64,000 bases of DNA from Ricinus communis (lineage: Eukaryota; Streptophyta; Magnoliopsida; Malpighiales; Euphorbiaceae): positions 4,018,001 to 4,082,000 of the forward strand of contig NC_063259.1 in the NCBI RefSeq assembly GCF_019578655.1. The letters run 5' to 3'. The translations under genes and the position numbers were made by a program. Every line of letters starts with the position of its first letter. Positions within the stretch are counted from its first letter, which is position 1. Of this stretch, positions 34,818-46,116 are shown piece after piece. A model generated the notes under the pieces. That model searched no databases. It was not told where the DNA came from and worked only from the letters and a program-made list of their open reading frames with translations.

Positions 34818-36265
34818 AAGGCACTCATTGGAAGCAAAATTAGGCAGTGCTAAGAATATAAATATGATTAGAAACGACCAAATAGAACCTGATTTAATGA
34901 GTTGGCAGATGCTGCAACCATCATAGTACCAGCACAGGTCCAACAAAGTCCAGCAAAATCAACAGCGTTGCCACTCCCAAGTACATATCCAGTTCCAGAA
35001 GTTGCAACCACTAACATGCTGGAAACAAGAGAGTAAGAATTCTTAAAAACTGAGTTCAAATGAGAATTAATAGACAAAACCATGAATAATTCATGACAGA
35101 TGCCCAACTGCTGCTAAATCCTTTAACAGCCCATATGGAACAAACAAATTCCAAAAAACTGTGGTTTCATTTGCTGTTCTAGATTTTTGTATTTGAAATG
35201 AAAAATATATTCATTTCAGTTCTACAAATTCTGAAAATATAGATGGACTCACAAATAAATTCCACAAAACTTAAGGAATATTTTTTTTTTACTAAAATAT
35301 CCATATTATGTGCATGCCTTCTTTCTTCTCTCTCCACCTTATCTCTTCTTTTTTCCTCACTTCTCTTGTTCCATATTATTTCTCTCTCATCTCACTCCTT
35401 TCCTCTTCCTTTTCTTCTCCTTTTCCATTTTCCTTCTTTCCTCCACCATCTCTTTTTTACCTATGTCTCCTCCTGCATCTCAAACTCTCTTTCTTATTGT
35501 TGTACTGTTATAAAAACTTTTCAACGAAAAATGTTTCTTTGTTATAGAGTCATTATATTAAAGGGTACTTTAGTCATTTTTTCAAAAAGAAAAGGGTACT
35601 TTAGTAATAGTGGCAGAATGAATTCGTTTTAAATTTACTCCAACCAAAGATTATGTAGAATCTAATTGAATTCCAAATGCAAATTAAAATATTCCAAAGA
35701 TGAGAATTACATAAAATTAATTTACAAATGAACGCCAAATTTGTTGATAATTTGTTCCAAACATAAGTTTTGCAGAATTGAATTGAATTCCCTGTGAATT
35801 CTACATGGAAACCATTTACAAATGAATGCCAAATTTATGGTTGATTTATTGCAAATGGAGTGTAAATGTTATCGTCAAAGGAAAAAACCAGCACATGAAA
35901 TTCACATGAATACATATCCCAGCTAAATCCAGGAAAGTAAATAAACGACCAAGGGAATACATCAAAGCAAGAAAGAAAAGTGAGAGAAAGAGAAACCTGA
36001 GGCGAGCTTTAGAAAGCTCCCAATAGCAGCGGCTATAGCGGCGAGCCAAGTTCACTGCAGAACTCAAAGAAAAAGCACCAGTTCCATCAAATTTTAAAGA
36101 ATCTGCAGGTGATGTGGTGCCAGTAAATGTTGATGTTGATGAGCACCGAGCAAATGCAGCAAAACTAGGCAGAGGCCCTGCTCCATGGATACGGTGATGA
36201 TAATGATGATGATAATTAGGGTTTAATAGTAGTTTTGCTGAGAAACTCACTGAGTTCCTCCACAT
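32166..36265 (-). CDS. COX10: protohaem IX farnesyltransferase, mitochondrial (COX10), seven exons
   Basis: UbiA-family enzyme of the mitochondrial inner membrane that farnesylates haem B to haem O, the precursor of haem A for cytochrome c oxidase. Exons on the minus strand: 36265-35997, 35018-34889, 34598-34461, 34318-34185, 34057-33932, 33618-33515, 32536-32166. All introns are GT-AG and phases join without a stop, giving 423 residues, close to the plant family length. The start [14 protein letters not shown] is a Ser/Arg-rich transit peptide. The core begins [18 protein letters not shown]; the prenyl-diphosphate site is [19 protein letters not shown] (exon 2/3 junction), followed by [15 protein letters not shown]. 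The second Asp-rich-loop region lies in [17 protein letters not shown] (exons 5-6). Several hydrophobic membrane segments follow. A hydrophilic, Arg/Ser-rich tail ends the protein. It appears fully functional. Confidence 0.95.
34788..34815. repeat. (AG)n microsatellite in COX10 intron 2
   Basis: Fourteen AG units within the intron between exons 2 and 3. Likely polymorphic. Confidence 0.95.
35110..35860. repeat. repeat-rich insert in COX10 intron 1
   Basis: The 978-bp first intron contains a 150-base pyrimidine-rich block (35320-35480) and a pair of GGGTACTTTAGT words (35560, 35596). It also has two copies of a direct repeat ATTTACAAATGAACGCCAAATTT (35718 and, with one change, 35813) in sequence rich in GAATTGAATTCC-type words. 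This looks like decayed MITE-type sequence, but no terminal inverted repeats were established. The T-rich frames here (35243-35632) are artefacts of composition. Confidence 0.35.
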
Positions 36266-36346
36266 CGCCGCAAGAGAGAAGATGTTGCGTCTGTTATATG
36301 GTGTTTAAAATTGCAAGATAAAAAATGCGTTCCACAAGAAAGCTGT

Positions 36347-36411
36347 TACTCCGCCTACAGAAGACAAAAAGATAATTCCACGATAAATCATCCAACTATT
36401 TAAGAAAATAA
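36347..36411. repeat. left arm of a 64-bp inverted repeat
   Basis: The sequence ACTCCGCCTACAGAAGACAA and onward through TAAGAAAATAA is present in reverse complement at 37083-37147 with about three mismatches. On the minus (COX10) strand this arm reads TTTTGTCTTCTGTAG followed by GCGGAG, an acceptor-like site just upstream of the COX10 start. It could therefore be the 3' end of a leader intron. Confidence 0.8.
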
Positions 36412-37082
36412 AAAAAGATGAACCTTCCAAGTTTCATTCTATCATTACTTAATATGTTCATCACCAAAATAAAAATAAAAACAAAGAGGTTAGGTTCACC
36501 CAAAAGAAATAAACCTGACAGAACCAGATCACAGGGATACTTAAAAAGCCCATAAACGAAGTAGAAAAATACAAATAGAGAACCCTGCAGATGAACACAG
36601 ACACTCCCCCAAAGAAAAGTATCTAGTATTTAACCTCGCGTGAAGTTGGGTTTCACATCACATTTGCAATGTAACAAAAGCAGGCACCAAAGATAATGAG
36701 TAACAGTAGGTGATTACTGATTCAAATGTTTAAAAAAACAACAAGAAGTGCCTCTAATGCAAGAAATTGGGCACAAAATGCACACAATAAATATTCGCTA
36801 ATCTGGAAAATTGGAACTGTACAATATCTAACTATAAGATATCTGAAATCTGTGAAAGCAAACCTTAAAATATGAAATAGAATAAACTCAAGATACAGAA
36901 AACTGTTTGGCTAATTACCCACAAAAAGAAGACTGAGAATAATTGAATTTAAAAATATCAAATAGAGAGCAAAAGAGAATCCTGGAAGCATCAGATAGGT
37001 ATACTGCAGAGAGAATACCTGGTGGTGGTGGTGGTGGTGGTGCGGTCTACTATCAGCGACTGTGTCTTGACCTAAGCCACAC
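36412..37082 (-). promoter_or_regulatory. COX10 upstream/leader region between inverted-repeat arms
   Basis: No coding frame is seen. A (GGT)7 run at 37021-37042 reads on the minus strand as (ACC)n followed by CAG/GTATTC, which would make a good splice donor for a non-coding leader exon. With the acceptor-like site at about 36362, a leader intron of about 660 bases is possible. This is an inference from consensus only. Confidence 0.35.
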
Positions 37083-37147
37083 TTATTTTCTTAAATAGTT
37101 GGACGATTTATCATGGAATTATCTTTTTGTCTTCTGTAGGCGAAGTT
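37083..37147. repeat. right arm of the 64-bp inverted repeat
   Basis: Plus-strand TTCTTAAATAGTTGGACGAT through CTTCTGTAGGCGAAGT mirrors 36347-36411. It abuts a hAT-like terminus at 37147. Confidence 0.8.
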
Positions 37148-37445
37148 AGGGATGGCAACGGGTAAGGTACCCGCCCATTTAATGATATCCAAACCCGAAC
37201 CCATTTAAACAATAAATACCCAAACCCGGCCCAAATCCGATTAAAAAGTTTTCCTTGTTACCTGAACCCGTTCCAAATCCTAATAGGAATACCCGTATAC
37301 TACCTGAACCCGATTAAATCCCGTTTAAATTAAATAACTATTAAATAAATTTTATGGTAATTTAAATGGGTAGCGGGTATCCTACCCGTTAAAACTTGTT
37401 TATAAGAACATTCGAGTAATTAAATGGGTACCCACTTACCGAACC
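37147..37445 (+). mobile_element. possible hAT-type transposon end
   Basis: It starts TAGGGATGGCAACGGGTA, a form common at plant hAT termini. It continues with many short GGGTACCC/CCCGAACCC/ACCCGTT words in both orientations (37166-37445). No opposite terminus was found before 38600, so the element is truncated or its end has decayed. The AT-rich sequence from 37446 to 38340 shows nothing recognisable. Confidence 0.45.
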
Positions 37446-38366
37446 CATTTACAATAATTCAAATTAATGAAAAAAAAAAATTACAAAATATAAACTAATC
37501 AAGTCTAAATATTCAACATTAAATGTTTGATATATTAATACAAATCAAGCATAAATTAAATAGAATTTAAAATAATGTTATAAATAATAAAAACTAAATA
37601 AAATCCAATTTTTATAAAAAAGAAGTTATATGCATTATTAACAATAAACTCAACTCAAAAGAAATAAACCATCTTTTCACTACATGAATCTGTTCAATTG
37701 AACAATTTAGTAAATAAAGTCTCAAAATCAGTTTAGAGGACATGTGTTATTACAAATTAAACCAAATATAACCAGATTTTAGAGGACATGAGTTATTACA
37801 AAATAAATCAAATGTAACCAACCAGCACCTGCAATATTGAAAACATCATGAACATGCAGCAGTAAATTTTGTAAACCATAAAATGCAGCAGCACCCCAGT
37901 ATATACCTATTTGCATTATCAAACAAACTGTTATCTCTTGATGTTTCATTTGCACTTCTTTAATATACACAATACACCAATGTCCCTTACAATAGATCTA
38001 TTTACAACTATTATTATAAGAAACAACTTGCTTCTGCAGTTGAACAAGATTCCAATAAAAAAAGAAAAGAAAAAAAGGCTGATAATATACAAACACACAG
38101 TCAACAACATATACAGTAACAAACCAAGATAGCAATCAAAGCAAAAAGATAACGGGAAGAATCAGTCTTAAAACAGGAAGGAAAGCGACCATCAAATAGA
38201 AAAATCAATCTTAAACAAGCTTTTGCCATCCATCTCCATATGTTATTATCAAACAGAAAAAAAAAAAAATCAATACTAAACAAGCTTTAGCCATTTACTT
38301 TAATTTAACAGTAGAATTACAAAAATAATTAATGTCAAATTAAAACAACATACCTGATGACCGGCG

Positions 38367-38492
38367 AGGGAGAAGCCGACTGCTGCGAGGGCGGAGACGA
38401 CTACAGCAAGGGCGACGACAACTGTAGCCAGGGAGACGGCGACGGCAGCAAGGGCGACGGCGACGGCAGCAAGGGCGACGGCGACGGCAGCA
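38367..38492. repeat. GC-rich 21-bp minisatellite, six units
   Basis: Six consecutive 21-bp units begin at 38367, 38388, 38409, 38430, 38451 and 38472. The last three are nearly identical (AGGGCGACGGCGACGGCAGCA); the earlier ones are progressively diverged. It is very GC-rich in an AT-rich setting. On the minus strand it reads as a 7-residue repeat, L-A-A-V-A-V-A, in a frame open from about 38563 to 38354. There a CAG/GTATGT splice-donor-like site follows. No ATG is present in that frame, so no CDS is called. Confidence 0.85.
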
Positions 38493-38599
38493 AGTTTTGG
38501 TGATTGTAAAGAGGCTTGAGAGGGTAGAAGCTGTGAGGTCTTAGATGAAAATAGAAATAGAGTTTCTAAGATTGTATTGTTGCAGCAAAACTATGTAGA

Positions 38600-39200
38600 T
38601 TAAAACTACGCATTAAAATTAGTTCTAATTAAAATTATATAGTTTTTTTAATTCTTTTTGAATTTACATATAATAATAATATTATTATTTTATTAGTAAA
38701 ATATATTTAAAATTTATATATAATATTTTTATTATTTTATATAAATATTGAGTTTTGACATTGAAAAATAAAAATTAAATTATATAATATATTTAAAAAA
38801 TTTGTCCTACAATTTTAAATATAATAACACAATATATATACTTATCAATATTTTATTTTAATAGTAAAAGTGAGATTAATTAATTAAAATTTAAAAATGA
38901 AAGTTAAGATTTAAATTCTACTACATAACCAAAAGTACAAAGTACAAGATCTTTAATTTCATATAATACATATTACTAATAAAGATTATTTAATAAATAT
39001 AATTGATGTCATATTAACATTATATAATCATAAGTTAATAATGCTAATATGTTTGGTTGGGTATAATAATAATATTATTTAACGAAATTTAATTTTTTTT
39101 TCTTTTTACCTATAACTAATATTTAATTTACTAACAAAAGAGTGTTATAATATTATTTTACATCTTAGTAAGTATTATGTGAATTAACTATTAACAGATA
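38600..39200. other. AT-rich spacer
   Basis: About 80% A+T. No coding frame, repeat or RNA gene was seen. Confidence 0.6.
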
Positions 39201-40648
39201 CGATTTATATGCATCATTTTATATAAATTTACATGTCCAATTGTTTACATTTTTGTGCGTAGTTATCTTGTTTTATGCTAGAATCACCTGTATTTTGGTT
39301 CCTTTCACGTTTCAGGTCATTATCGAGGGACGTTATCAGTAATCGAAGGAAATACGCACAATTACGGACTAGAATCTATCAAATTAAGCAAGAACTAGCA
39401 TTCCAAGATTGAGCACGGCCTGGACTCCGGTCGTGCTGAATCATCAAATAGTTGCCCTTCAAGAGTTCCATTTTGGCACCGCTTCTGAAGCCACCACGGC
39501 CTCCACCACGTCCCGTGGTGGCTTAGCACTGGCTAGGGCACGCCTTGGAAGAAGTCGCGAGTTCTTCGCGAAAGTCGTACGGGCTTGACCAGCTAGTGCT
39601 AAAAGATTTATATAGGCAAAAATGATTTGCTGAATTAGGGTTCGATTTTCTGACTTGATTTCACATATACGAGCTTAAACCATTTTATTCCAGACTTCAA
39701 TACTCGACTTTAGAAGATCATTTCATCTATTGAAGGAAGGATTACAATTGTTTTAACATCAAATTGAAGATCATGACAAGATTTGGGAGCATTCAAGAGG
39801 CAAATTAGGGTTACTATTCTGAATTGAAATTTTAGGGTTTTTCATCCAACTTGAAGAAGAAGGGTGTACATACCTTCAATTTACTTTTCTGAATCTATTC
39901 TTTACTTTGTGTTGCTTATTAGTATGAGTAACTAAATTTGTCAAACCCATTTGGTGTTCTTATATTGTTGGATTGATTTTAATGCTTATGAGATTTTGAT
40001 TATCAATGCTTGTCTCTTCTTGCTTTCATTATTAATGAGAAAATCACTTTATTCATGAGACGTTGTGACTTGTGGTATTCAAATTGCTTTAGATAATTGA
40101 GAGATTTATTTAGTAATTGGAAATTTGAATAGCAAGAACTGGTTAATTATTACTTAGAGATAAGAGTAATTGACTAGCCGGATTAAGAATTAATAAAGCT
40201 TAATAGAGGCGGGTTAAATTTTAATGCTAATCGAATAATCGATCGTTAGGAAAAGATTCCAACTTTAGGTTATTAGGTTTAGGAATTCGGTTATCTCGAA
40301 AGGGAGACCGAATTCAGTTAAGAATTTGTCCACGAGTAATTGCAATTGGTAACCAATATAATCTTTATCTTCACTAAAATCCAACTAGCTTAGGTCCTCT
40401 AGAGTTTTCTTTTTCCTTCGAGAGTTTTCCTAAATCCTTTCAGATTATTTGACACTTAGTTAATTGTTTGTTCATATTTAATCATAGCATATTACTTCAT
40501 CGATTTTGTTTAGGTTAGATAGCATAAGACGCTGCAGTAGGTCTAGGATCACCCTTTCCTGAGAATACGACCTTGATACTCACCATTTGTGCTAGTCTAC
40601 ATTGATAGGTTCACTGCTTTAGATTTTAGCTACACAAATAGCATATCA
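39201..40648 (+). repeat. Athila 5' LTR
   Basis: It is collinear with 47903-49380 at high identity. It contains a GC-rich island (39415-39600) with CCACGGC, CCGTGGTGG and GTGCTGA words and an ATTTATATAGGC TATA-like box at about 39607-39618. It ends TAGCATATCA. Confidence 0.92.
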
Positions 40649-40654
40649 AGTTTT

Positions 40655-40672
40655 TGGCGCCGTTGCCGGGGA
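40655..40672 (+). other. Athila primer binding site
   Basis: TGGCGCCGTTGCCGGGGA lies just downstream of the LTR. It is the standard primer site of Athila and related plant gypsy elements. Confidence 0.9.
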
Positions 40673-40815
40673 CTTTTTGTGTAAACTAGAGTGAATTTGT
40701 GTTTTTGTTAATTTAGCCATATTTAGTTTTCTGTCTTTATTTTGCTTTATTTTACTCTTTTATTGTTTTAACTGCTTTTGTTCTTTGGTTGCTACATTCC
40801 ATTCTTAGGTAGTTT

Positions 40816-42300
40816 ATGACCAGGAGCTCTAGCTCTGATCTTGTAGAGCCTCGGTCTGATCCAGAACGATCCCTCAGACTTTTAAGGAAGCATTTGCAAT
40901 TAGAAGAGGAGGAAATTAAGGTTGAGGTATCTATCGATAGACTAGAAGGGATGGAGAATCACAACGGAAAAGCCGCAGCGGATGCCAACAGAACGATGTA
41001 CGAGTTTGCTAGACCATCATTGGATGGGACACAGACGAGTATACTCAGACCGGCGGTGGCAGCTAACAACTTTGAAATAAAGCCAAATGTGATCCAGATG
41101 GTACATCAAAGTGTACAGTTTGGAGGCCTACCAAGCGAGGATCCCAATGCCCATATAGCTAACTTTTTTAGAGATATGCGATACGTTCAAAATAAATGGA
41201 ACTACTGATGATGCCATCCGGCTGAGATTATTTCCATTTTCTTTAATGGATAGAGCAAAGAGATGGTTGCAGTCCCTTCCACCGAACACTATCACTACCT
41301 GGAAATCCTTGGCTGAAAAATTTCTTTACAAGTACTTTCCTCCAGCTAAGACTGCTAAATTGAGAAATGACATTTCTTCTTTTGTGCAGATGGACGACGA
41401 GGGCATGTACGATGCCTGGGAGCGGTATAAGGACTTGTTGAGATGCTGTCCACACCACGGTCTACCAATATGGATGCAGGTTCAGACCTTTTACAGTGGT
41501 TTGAACCTTGCTACTAGGCAAATGGTGGACGCTGCAGCAGGTGGAGCTTTAAACAGCAAGATGCTGGAGCAGGCGCAAAACCTAATAGAGGAGATGGCCA
41601 TGAACAACTACTAGTGGCAATCCTCTAGGAGTCAGCCAGTAAAACAAGGAATGCTCAACCAGTTAGACTCCACAGTAGCCTTGGCAGCTCAAGTGGAGCT
41701 TCTGACAAAGAAATTAGACCAGCTTTAGATGCCGGTTCAAGCAGTCAAAATAAGCTGCGAGTTTTGCGGTGGCCCGCACTACAGTGCAAACTATAATGTG
41801 GGATGTATGTTTGCTAGCCCCTCTACTTCATCTATTATTTCTGCTGACCATGAACAAGTTAATTACATGCGGAATACACCTGGACAACAGAACAACCCTT
41901 ATAGTAGCACATACAATCTTGGATGGAGAAATCACCCCAATTTTAGTTGGCGCAATAATAATGCCTAGGGTCCACCAGGCTTTCAGAGACTACATCAGCA
42001 GCCACCACAGCAATAGCAGCAGACTGGACCATCAAAGCTTCCTCCACTAGCCGAGAAGAAATCTAACTTGGAGGAGCTGATGATAAAGTTTGTCACGTCG
42101 ATTGAGACAAGGTTCCAGCAAACCGATAGTGCTATTAGAAATCATCAAGCATCCATTCAGAACTTGGAAAATAAGATTAGGTAGATTTTTAAGATGTTGT
42201 ATGAAAGGCAACAAGGAGCGCTCCCCAGCACCACTGAGTCTAACCCGAGGGAGCACGTGAACGCCATCACTTTGCGTTCGGGTAAGTTAGTTTCAGCTCC
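40816..42300 (+). pseudogene. Athila gag
   Basis: The frame opens at ATG 40816 (MTRSSSSDLVEPRSDPER). The conserved gag start NFEIKPNVIQMV appears near residues 85-97. A frameshift near 41180 moves the capsid core to the next frame (41210-41614: LRLFPFSLMDRAKRWLQ, KFLYKYFPPAKTAKLRNDI, WERYKDLLRCCPHHGLP, QTFYSGLNLATRQMVDAAAG). A stop at about 41612 (MNNY-stop-WQSS) is followed by the AAQVELLTKKLDQL helix and a weak zinc-knuckle-like C-EFCGGPHYSANY segment (41758-41800). It is recognised as gag of the Athila lineage and broken. Confidence 0.82.
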
Positions 42301-42335
42301 TTCTAAGCCTGTTTTTTTATGATTCCACTATTGAT

Positions 42336-43413
42336 GTGCAGATCTATGTGAGCAGTAAGGTTAAGGAACTTAAGAGGCAAAAGGTGAAACCAATCCTAGT
42401 CAGGGAGTATCAACCCAAAATTCCTTACCCTGCTAGACTGAAGCAAGTAGAAGCACAAGAGCAGTTCAGTAAGCTTTTTGATATTTTTCGACAACTGCAT
42501 ATTAACTTGCCTTTTGTAGATGTGTTGAAGCAGATGCTGAAGTATGCCAAGTTCTTGAAGGACATACTTAGCAGCAAAAGTAAGCTGGAGGAGGTAGCGT
42601 ATGTTAAGCTCAATGAAGAGTGCTCAGCAGTGTTTCAGAGCAAGTTACCAAAGAAACTTCATGACCCAAGGAGCTGTACTATTCCTTGCACTTTGGGTAA
42701 CTTGTGTATTGATGATGCATTAGCTAATTTAGGTGCTAGCATAAATGTCATGCTCACGAGTATGTTCAATAAGCTAGGTTTACGGGAAGCAAAACCCACT
42801 AGGATGTGCATTCAATTAGCTGATCAAGGTAGATAAATTCATATTTTCTGTGGACTTTGTGGCTATGGATATGGATAATGAGCATGGTGTGCCTTTGATT
42901 TTAGGGAGACCTTTCCTTGCTATGGCTAGAGCTAAAATAGACATATTTGAGGGAAAGCTAGAGCTTAATGTAAGGGATGACTGTGTTTCTTTCAGTTTAC
43001 TCCCATTTGATAGTTCTCCCGCCGACCATGTTCATGCCATTTGCGCTATTGATGGGATTGGTCTTGCAGTTGATAAGCCACCACAAGATATACTAATTGA
43101 TGATGCTCTACATGCTTCTTTGCATGTTTATGTGTTTTATTCATTTGAAGAAAACAACTTGTATCAATTTGAAACTCCATGCTATGATACACCCGAGAAG
43201 GGTAGTTGCAAGTTTGTCTACGACAGGTCATCTAGACAGGATTTGGAGTGGATGACTGGGCATCCCAACTCGGTATGGAGAGCACGTCCTTGGCCACCTG
43301 TTGCATACATTGGACCGCCTCCTTGTGGGTATATGCCTCAGGCCCCAGCTTACAATGAGCCCACCTTCTCAATTTGCCAACGGGGCAGGAATGTTGCTGT
43401 AGAGTCCAGCTAA
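42336..43413 (+). pseudogene. Athila protease followed by an unrelated Pro/Trp-rich tail
   Basis: The protease domain runs from about 42660 (CTIPCTLGNLCIDDALANLGASINVM, with N-L-G-A-S where the family has D-L-G-A-S, so the catalytic Asp appears lost) to KLGLREAKPT. After a stop at 42834 it continues with VPLILGRPFLAMARAKIDI. Normally an RT domain would follow. Instead the frame runs on for about 150 residues with a tail ending in GHPNSVWRARPWPPVAYIGP and stops at 43411. Directly after it comes the post-pol Athila signature AAAGAAGCGCTTTTTGGGAGG. RT, RNase H and integrase are absent. Confidence 0.75.
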
Positions 43414-44560
43414 GCAACTCGACCAAAAAGAAGCGCTTTTTGGGAGGCACCCCAATATTTTAATTTTATGTTTTTATTAACATTTGTATTAATGTTTTTA
43501 TTTTGTCATTCGTTTACATGCTTGATGGTAGTTAGAACACTCACTTAATAACTAACATAGTTGTATGAATCTAGGGTTTAACTAATTTAAGTCGGAGCTT
43601 TGGTAATTGGTGAAGAAAGACTTCCCCGTTTGACTTATTTTACTTGATTTACAACCTAAATGTGTGCGTATATGTGTTAAATGTAGGTAGGGAGCTCGTC
43701 GACTCGAGATGGCGAAGGAAAGCCCGGACTTCACATGTCCACCACGGTTTCCGTAGGCATCACGGGCTGCAAAACCAGGCCGTGCTGATAAGCACAGCCG
43801 GAGTCATGCCCGTGATGAAAATGCACATATAGATTTTAGGAAAACGACCGTCCACCACGGCTTCAGAGGCCACCACGGGGCCATGCCTTCACCCGTGACG
43901 GATTTCACAAGTATGTGGCTTCAGGGTTCAACACAGGCTGAGTCCTGGCCGTGCTGACCAGAACGGCCTTGCCCTCGCCCGTGCTGACCCCCATGACTAT
44001 AAAAGCAGGCCTTTTCAAAAAATTTTCCATCTTTCCCTCTCTAAGCTCCAATGTGTTGTTTCCTTCCTTGTCTTTGATTCTTCTTATCTGTCATGACAAC
44101 TTCAAGTAAGTCTCTTCACCTTTTGCTTTTATTTCATTAAATTTGATTTTTCTTTTATGCATTTTTTTATTTAGGACATTTTGATATATTTTGGTAGTTT
44201 ACTTTGTTACACTGCTTCAATTTGACTTCGATTAGATTTAGTTAATACTAGTTGCTATGTTTATGTGAATTCGACTAATGAAATGATAAGTGTGAGGTTT
44301 GGCAGCAATAAAGTTTATTTATGGCATTTTATTATGAACAATTGTTAGCATAAATTTTCTTTATTGGTGCGCGATAAAGTAGGCTGGAATGTAATTGTGA
44401 ATTAGTTTTCTGCAGGAGATTGAGGCTTTAGTCTTACTGTTAAGTTTAAAATTTTCTGTTAGTCGAATTATAGCCGTTATGCTGTTTAATTTTCGGTATA
44501 ATTTATGATTAACTTGATTTCTTGTTCGAGTACTAATGATTCATTGCATTAGGCAATATG
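43414..44560 (+). other. Athila interior spacer with GC-rich motif cluster
   Basis: Non-coding. 43690-44000 is markedly GC-rich and repeats CCACGG, GGCCGTGCTGA, CCCGTGCTGA and related words, the same vocabulary as the LTR island. The remainder, to 44560, is AT-rich and may be an intron-like or promoter segment before ORF2; TATAAAAGC occurs at 43999-44007. Confidence 0.6.
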
Positions 44561-46116
44561 AGGGACCACGATCAATCACGTCGAAAGCAACTGCAATGTG
44601 CCGCTACCAGCAAGTGCCCGCGTGGCGAAGGAACATCTTCCTCCACTTCACCTTCATCAGCACCAGCACCTCCACCGCAACAGTAACTAGTCCGAGTACG
44701 AAGAATACCAGTTGTGAATCCACCCACACCTGGTCGTCATCCCTTATGGACATTTTCGAATGCAGATAACGAGAGCCGCTTCCAAGTCATGAGATGGAAG
44801 CAAGTGATGGCTGGACGTTGCATCGACTTTGTATCCTTGGAAAGAGTGGGATTGGCTCAGGATGTGCGTGCCCTGTTCGAAACTCTGCTATACGCACGAT
44901 TCTTCGACATCATTGAGCCAACCTACCATGAGCTTATGATTGAATTCCTCAGCACCTTGTTTCTGCAACAACAGATCATAAACTGGCATCAGCCTGATGC
45001 AGTTTACTTCAAACTTAGGGGAAGGGAGTTCTCAATGTCAGTTCCACAATTCGACATGCATTTAGGATTATGGACTGAGCAGGAGACCTCGGGTGAGGAG
45101 TATCAGGGATGCATCTACATCAACCCAATCTCGTACGACACCATGTAGGATTCATTGGTACTCAGGCCGGAATCATACTACCCCAGCAGGTCTAAGGCGT
45201 CTAGCTTTGATCATCTCCGCTATCTCCATACTTTATTAGCTTACACGATCACAAGCATGGGAGATAGTTTTGGAGCGGTAACATATATCGATGTCTTCAT
45301 CCTCTAGGCTATACAACATCGTAAGAAGCTTGCCTTGGGATATCTGTTGGATTGTCAAATCTGTTCATTTATAGTAGACGCCCAGAAGAAGATGCACTGC
45401 TGTTTTGGCCCGTATGTCACTAGGTTAGCCAAGAGACTGGATGTATTGGACGACTGTCTGTCAGAGCATTCACAGATTGGTGATATGACACCACTAGGGA
45501 TCAGACAGATGATCAACATGCAGATGATCACGGCTACTCGACACCCACATGACATAGAGTACAGGCTTGTAAACGCAATAGTCAGGGAGGCTAGAGAGGC
45601 AGCAGCTAGAGGAGCCCAAGACCCGACGACTGGGATTCCAGATGTTAGGATTCCTAATCCAGTCAGAGTGTTTATGCTTACATCTGAGCCTTATCTTCTT
45701 ATTTTGTAGGGACATCGAGTGCTCAGATTAGTGCTTTGGCTGACCGACTAGATCGAGTCTGCGATTTACAGCAGTAGCATTATACAGAGTTTGCACAGCA
45801 GAGAAAGGAGTTTGGGCAATTTTAAGAGGAGACTAAGGCACAATTTTAAGGTTTAAACGATATGCTCCAGCAGCTTATGCATGGGCTGGAGAGGCAGGCC
45901 ACCCAGACAGACCTAATGGAGGAGCAGAATAAAAAGATGGTGGAGACTGGAGCACAAAATCAGCGGTTCATTGATAATATGGAGTTCGATCTAGAAGGAT
46001 GCTTCACGGACCCTGTGCCACCACCAAAGCCTCCTCCTTCAGCGACTTCCCCTACTCCTCATCCTCCAGCAAATCCGGCCAGTGAGGATGCGCCTTCGGC
46101 AGACTACCAGCAGTGA
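44560..46116 (+). pseudogene. Athila ORF2 (ATHILA/'env-like' family protein)
   Basis: Three open pieces in a row: 44714-45148, 45335-45709 and 45862-46116, preceded by a short N-terminal start at about 44559. Recognisable parts are WTFSNADNESRFQVM, the LYARFFDIIEPTYHELMIEFLSTL block, REFSMSVPQFDMHLGLW, and a C-terminal coiled coil (MLQQLMHGLERQATQTDLMEE) ending in a Pro-rich tail (PVPPPKPPPSATSPTP). This is the Athila-specific protein found downstream of pol. An envelope-like role has been proposed for it but not shown. In-frame TAG stops at about 45147, 45314 and 45708 break it. Confidence 0.75.

Noticed and set aside
34735..34926. Frame with RERERERE repeat
   Set aside because: This is the (AG)n microsatellite in a COX10 intron.
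35243..35632. Leu/Ser/Phe-rich frames in COX10 intron 1
   Set aside because: They are translations of a CT-rich tract within an intron on the other strand's gene.
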